A stretch of DNA of 64,000 nt from Pardosa pseudoannulata (Eukaryota; Arthropoda; Arachnida; Araneae; Lycosidae). The stretch covers positions 45,088,691 to 45,152,690 of the forward strand of contig CM063502.1 of assembly GCA_032207245.1 (NCBI GenBank), in the 5' to 3' direction. This document shows, one piece after another, positions 59,608-64,000 of this stretch (the stretch's first letter is position 1; each line of letters begins with the position of its first letter). Both the position numbers and the translations under genes were made by a program. The notes under the pieces were generated by a model. That model was not told the origin of the DNA, did not search any database, and worked only from the letters and a program-made list of their open reading frames with translations.

Positions 59608-59847
59608 ATGGACACTGGGTATATTTCCATTTCTGATCAAGTCTTTAGATTATCTTTTGCCCCATTTCACATGAAAATCTTCATCTTTAAGGATTTTAAA
59701 AGTTCGTCACATAAAATCCATAATTTCCTGACAAAAGTTTCGTTAAAAGTCATGCATACCTGTCGTTCTTTTTATCATTCATCTATTAGGCGCATATCCA
59801 AAGACAGCCCTGGAAAAGAAAAGAACTGTTATCACAAATGTAAATAA
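59608..59847 (+). CDS. Hypothetical 79-residue open frame
   Basis: ATG at 59608 to TAA at 59845-59847. It starts MDTGYISISDQVFRLSFAPF and ends in a Lys-rich tail (KEKNCYHKCK). Composition is fairly balanced for this AT-rich DNA. There is no recognised domain, signal peptide or membrane segment, no visible promoter, and no splice context. A chance open frame is more likely than a gene. Confidence 0.15.
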   Translation: MDTGYISISDQVFRLSFAPFHMKIFIFKDFKSSSHKIHNFLTKVSLKVMHTCRSFYHSSIRRISKDSPGKEKNCYHKCK

Positions 59848-62800
59848 AACTAGAATATTTTAGAAGTATTTTATTTACTTATTAATATTAGTTCAAAGTC
59901 TGATATTTTATAACGTTTGTGTTCTAGTATTATACTAATAAAAATTACTAAATAATAATAATAATAATAATTTCAAATAATTGTGTTTATAAAAGAATAT
60001 TTAAATAGCATTGAAGTCTGAGTATTGTATTTGACTGAGTATTCTGAGTATTGTATTCAGAATTGTTTGTTTTAGATTAGCCAGCTTAAGTATGGAAAAC
60101 ATTTATTTCAAGTAATATTTTTAAAATTACTTAAATATTACGTAAACTCTATGCAATTAATGTCTCATTACCAAGTTGATTAACTGTTACATAATACTGT
60201 ATATTAACTAAAATTAAATTAAAAATTTAGGAAATTTCATAAGAAAAAGAAGATTGTTTTGAACCTTTTAGCTGTTAGTGCTAGTTTCAGGCATTGTAAT
60301 AATAATTTAATTATCTCTGGCAGCAATTTAGCTTATATTTAGTAAAATGTTAGCCTCATCTGCTTATCATTTCATTAGAAATTGAAGCATTTTACCTTTC
60401 TCCATATTACTTAACAGTTAAAAATATGTTAAAATATCAATCTTGTTAAATAAATAATTCAGCCTTCTGACTTTATGAACTCTGCATTTTTAACAAAAAA
60501 AAATTTATCTTTATTTGTTATATACTGATGTCTTTATTCAGGCGTTTATATATATTTTCCTTTTTAATATTTTTCTATTTACAAGTTAGCAATGTATTTA
60601 TGTAGTTTGTAAACTTCGAAAAGTTCTAGTCTTCATTGAGGAAGTAAGAAGTATATATTATTGATTTAAAAATAAATTATTTAGTTTTAATCTATATATT
60701 TTTCATTTATAAAATTCTAATAATTATTAAAAGTAAGGTAAGTTTACGTTTAAACGTTTTTTATATACTAATAACGTTATAATGTTTATTGTCTGATAAA
60801 TCCCTACATATTCTACAGATATTCTATAAAATAAAAGATGATAGAATCTAGTTATGTTAGTTTAACTACTTTTATTATGAACATATACATGAAAAGATTT
60901 GCAAAACCACTTACCTTAATGTTTATGTCCACTTCTAGGCGTGAACCCTTTGTCTTTCTTCGTCACTGCCTTATCTACAGAGTAAAATTTATTACAAATA
61001 AGTACACCTTACTGAGCTTATTTTAGTATAGGTGGAATTGCTTTCTAACTCAATTCATTTGCCTTTTTTTTTCATAAATTAAACAAGCATATTCACGCAT
61101 CATTTTGAGAATTCATACTGCCGTATAAAATTATAAAGAAAGAAATTAACTGTCATTTTAATTACTAGTCTAATAAATTTAATTTTTATATAAATAAAGT
61201 GACTGTCATAGGAAAAGCAAGTAGATTCCAGTTTTATTTTATTTTGAGCATATATTAAAATACATATATATGATATAATACGTTTAAAATTATTAGAAAA
61301 TTAAAAACTGAATTGTAGAGTATTAGTGTAATATTGGTAATTAAAACTAAATCAAGTGAAATTTTTAAGTAGCAAAATTGGTGTTATTTTCTAACATAGT
61401 ATGTTTGAGAAATTTCATTTATTTATAAAATGTTTAAGAATAAATCTCACAACGCAACATTTTTTTTATTTTTGTTCCAAAATGTAATGCATAAAGCCTT
61501 TTTATTAATTAGTAGAGATAAATTGCTTATTAAAATATTACTATACTTATAGATAGATTTAGTTATGTTTTAGTTTTGAAAGACATCATTGTTTAACTTA
61601 TATTTCATGCATTAAACTTTACTATGTTTGTAATTTGTGGATTTATTGTAGAGTTTTATTTTGATAATCTCTCTATCTTACCAATTAATTTTCAGAATAT
61701 GACTTAGAAATAAGTATTTTTACTTTAAAAATACGTAAAAAGCTATAAAGTATCTAAATAATATTTGCGTACACATGCAAGTTATTTACTTATCTATAGT
61801 TTACTGTCTTTTTTTAAGCTGAATAGAATCTGTTTAAACCATATTGCAAAGTAGACGGTAGAATTTCTAAAAAAGTAGCATATTATGGTAAACATAGCTA
61901 CATGTATATTATTAAAGATATCAGATCTGCATAGGCTCAAAGCAAATATAGTGCAAAATTTACGAATATAAGTTTATTTACACTTACCTGTGAAAATATT
62001 TTATAATCAAGACATGCAGGGCCTTTTAAAATAATTTAAATCACTCACCTGTTTCGTAGCTTTGAGATTTCAGTGAAAAGAAAACTTTCCCAAATAAAAA
62101 TATTAAAAATAATCTGTAATATTTTCTATGATATTTTCTTAATTTCTTTTCAAAACAGAAAATGTGGCAACAAATATTTATTAAAAAATATTACTTACTT
62201 TGAGGTACATTATTACATTTACTGAGTTCTGTAATTCATATTTAATTGAAAAGTTCACAATGGTATTAAGAATTGGTAATTCCTAAGTTTCAATAACTAA
62301 ATATACAATTATAGTTAATTAATAATTTAAATTTATAAACTGTAATATAACTCTACATTTTAGCATTATCTTGACATTTATTTATTTTAAATATATCCTT
62401 ATATGGATATATATTTTATTCTCTCGAACATTCAAAGATACTTAGTTTAATTTAACGACACAGTCTATTTTGTCATTATAAATACTAACTTCAGTGAGTT
62501 CGTCGTTTTAATAAATAAAATTATTTTTAGTTAACAAATAGGAAATAAAATAAATATCAGTGATAACTAGTATCTGATTTCTAACGAAATTAAACTTAAT
62601 ATAGTTATAAACGGATTATAATCCACACTTCATCGAGTTTTGTTTTATGCCATATCAGGTAACTAAATTTGAACTAAGGCTGTAGTATACGTATAGATGC
62701 AAAAAAGGGTACTAAAATTTGATATTTCTCTCTTATTGCACTGTGAAATACAACTAAAAATAAAAATTCAAAAAGAGGTATTAATATTCATTTTCTAATG

Positions 62801-63959
62801 AATATTACGGAATAATTTTATATATAATGGTATTATTTTATAATATTCATAACAGTACTCATTTAAATATATTTTAATATTTCATTGATTAATAATATAG
62901 TATGTACTAATCTTAGTCCTTGACTAATTTCTATTATGCAATAAATATAATGCTGTCACTAGTTATGTCATGTTATAGTCATTATATCTACTATTTACAA
63001 CGTTTAAAGTGGAGTCATAATTTATTTGAAAGAAGCTTATATGTTGATCATTTTAAAGCTATTCTTGGTTTTAGAACTGAAGCAACAATTTTGTAATTAA
63101 ATAAGATGTAGCAGTAAGATGATCTTAGTTTTCAAAACATTAAATAAGCTGATAAATATATGAAACGAATTCACGTTCTCCTGATTATATGTATCGATTT
63201 CTGACAACATTTTAAGTTTTTTAGTTTACTAAGAAAATTTAGTTCATTCTTAAAATTGTAATTAACAAAGTAATGGTTTATTTATTTAGCAATTACTAAT
63301 TTTTTGCTGTAAATACATATTTTACCCATTATATTTTAATCACAACAAAATACCATATGTATTTACATTCTATTACCCTTTGGGGAATCGGATGAATACT
63401 TGCAAGCATTTAGAAACCTGGGCTACATTGGATGCCTTATGTAGTTAACAGCACATAAAATAAAATTTGGTTAATTAATACGAATTAAAGTATGTATATA
63501 ATTAATGTAATATATATTTACAAAAATATTGACTAAATATATCTTATTTAAACGTTTGGGATCGGAAGATAGTACTGGTAAACTGTAGTTCAATACTGAT
63601 ATCTGTGGAGTGCAAATTCTGCGTCTGGAAGAGGTTTAAGCTTCCTGGTGTAATAATGTATCCGAAAAAAAAACGCGTTTTCATATTTTAAAGGCGCATC
63701 AATTTATGGATTAAAGATTCATTTAAACTGAAAGAGCTAAATATAAACTTACATATATAGTACTTTTATAAAGGCACATATACATCTGTGTGCAATACAG
63801 CAAAAATTATTGAACCTAAAGTTCTTCAAACATTTCCCAATTAAACACATCTTGAACATGACTATAAAACATGAAACACAGCTGAGAATTCCCTGGCAAT
63901 TAAGGAACATGAGCTATTTCTGGTGTGATTAGTAAAACGATATTTTTACCGTCACACGT
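59848..63959. other. AT-rich, nothing recognised
   Basis: No gene supported over about 4 kb. A short (AAT)n run lies near 59954-59973 and CTGAGTATTGTATT is repeated near 60018-60056. The frame at 60838-61026 has no motif. About 63360-63440 and 63550-63660 are less AT-rich and unidentified. Confidence 0.5.
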
Positions 63960-64000
63960 TCACAAACACACACACATACAGCCATATATATATATATATA
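63960..64000. repeat. (CA)n/(TA)n microsatellite, cut by the window edge
   Basis: CACAAACACACACACATACA followed by GCCA and the start of a TA array that runs off the end of the window. Confidence 0.9.

Overview
This is a eukaryotic, very AT-rich and essentially gene-poor window. I see no intact protein-coding gene, rRNA gene, functional tRNA gene or CRISPR array. Tc1/mariner-type transposons with TA target duplications, tRNA-derived SINE-like repeats, very long (TA)n/(TATC)n/(CA)n microsatellites and many locally tandem-repeated noncoding units point to a metazoan nuclear genome. The Tc1 transposase relic belongs to a type that, from my memory of transposase annotations, is common in orb-weaver spiders, so an arachnid is my best guess. 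This was not checked against a database.

Layout. 1-2.1 kb: extremely AT-rich. 2.15-3.89 kb: array with a unit of about 307 bp. 6.19-6.34 kb: 40-bp AT minisatellite. 8.27-8.52 kb: tRNA-Met-like SINE on the minus strand. 13.10-14.60 kb: complete but dead Tc1 element (27-bp terminal inverted repeats, two frameshifts, lost catalytic Asp). 15.3-26.5 kb: cluster of very large (TA)n arrays, with a SINE (16.5 kb), a degenerate SINE (17.4 kb), a 586-bp non-autonomous mariner-like element with 109-bp inverted repeats (17.75-18.34 kb), a 680-bp-unit array (19.2-22.4 kb) and a perfect 105-bp tandem duplication (22.5 kb). 25.5-29.9 kb: three copies of a 400-500-bp repeat bordered by microsatellites. 31.0-31.3 kb: a likely Tc1 relic. 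34.7-35.65 kb: 236-bp array. 42.1-42.6 kb: 130-bp array. 44.1-44.5 kb: a pair of roughly 245-bp repeats. 46.27 kb: another copy of the 16.5-kb SINE. 47.8-49.5 kb: an 874-bp tandem pair with an unusually conserved core. 49.99 kb: a perfect 29-bp-arm hairpin. 50-64 kb: mostly plain AT-rich sequence with a few short open frames of unknown status at 55.3, 55.8 and 59.6 kb.

The elements form no pathway. The window reads as intergenic or intronic DNA shaped by transposon decay, microsatellite growth and repeated local tandem duplication. The most distinctive points are (i) a probable shared SINE body in three decay states, (ii) at least seven unrelated tandem arrays or pairs in 64 kb, (iii) the internally deleted element with long inverted repeats, and (iv) two clean hairpins of possible small-RNA interest. 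I found no convincing new enzymatic or defence system.
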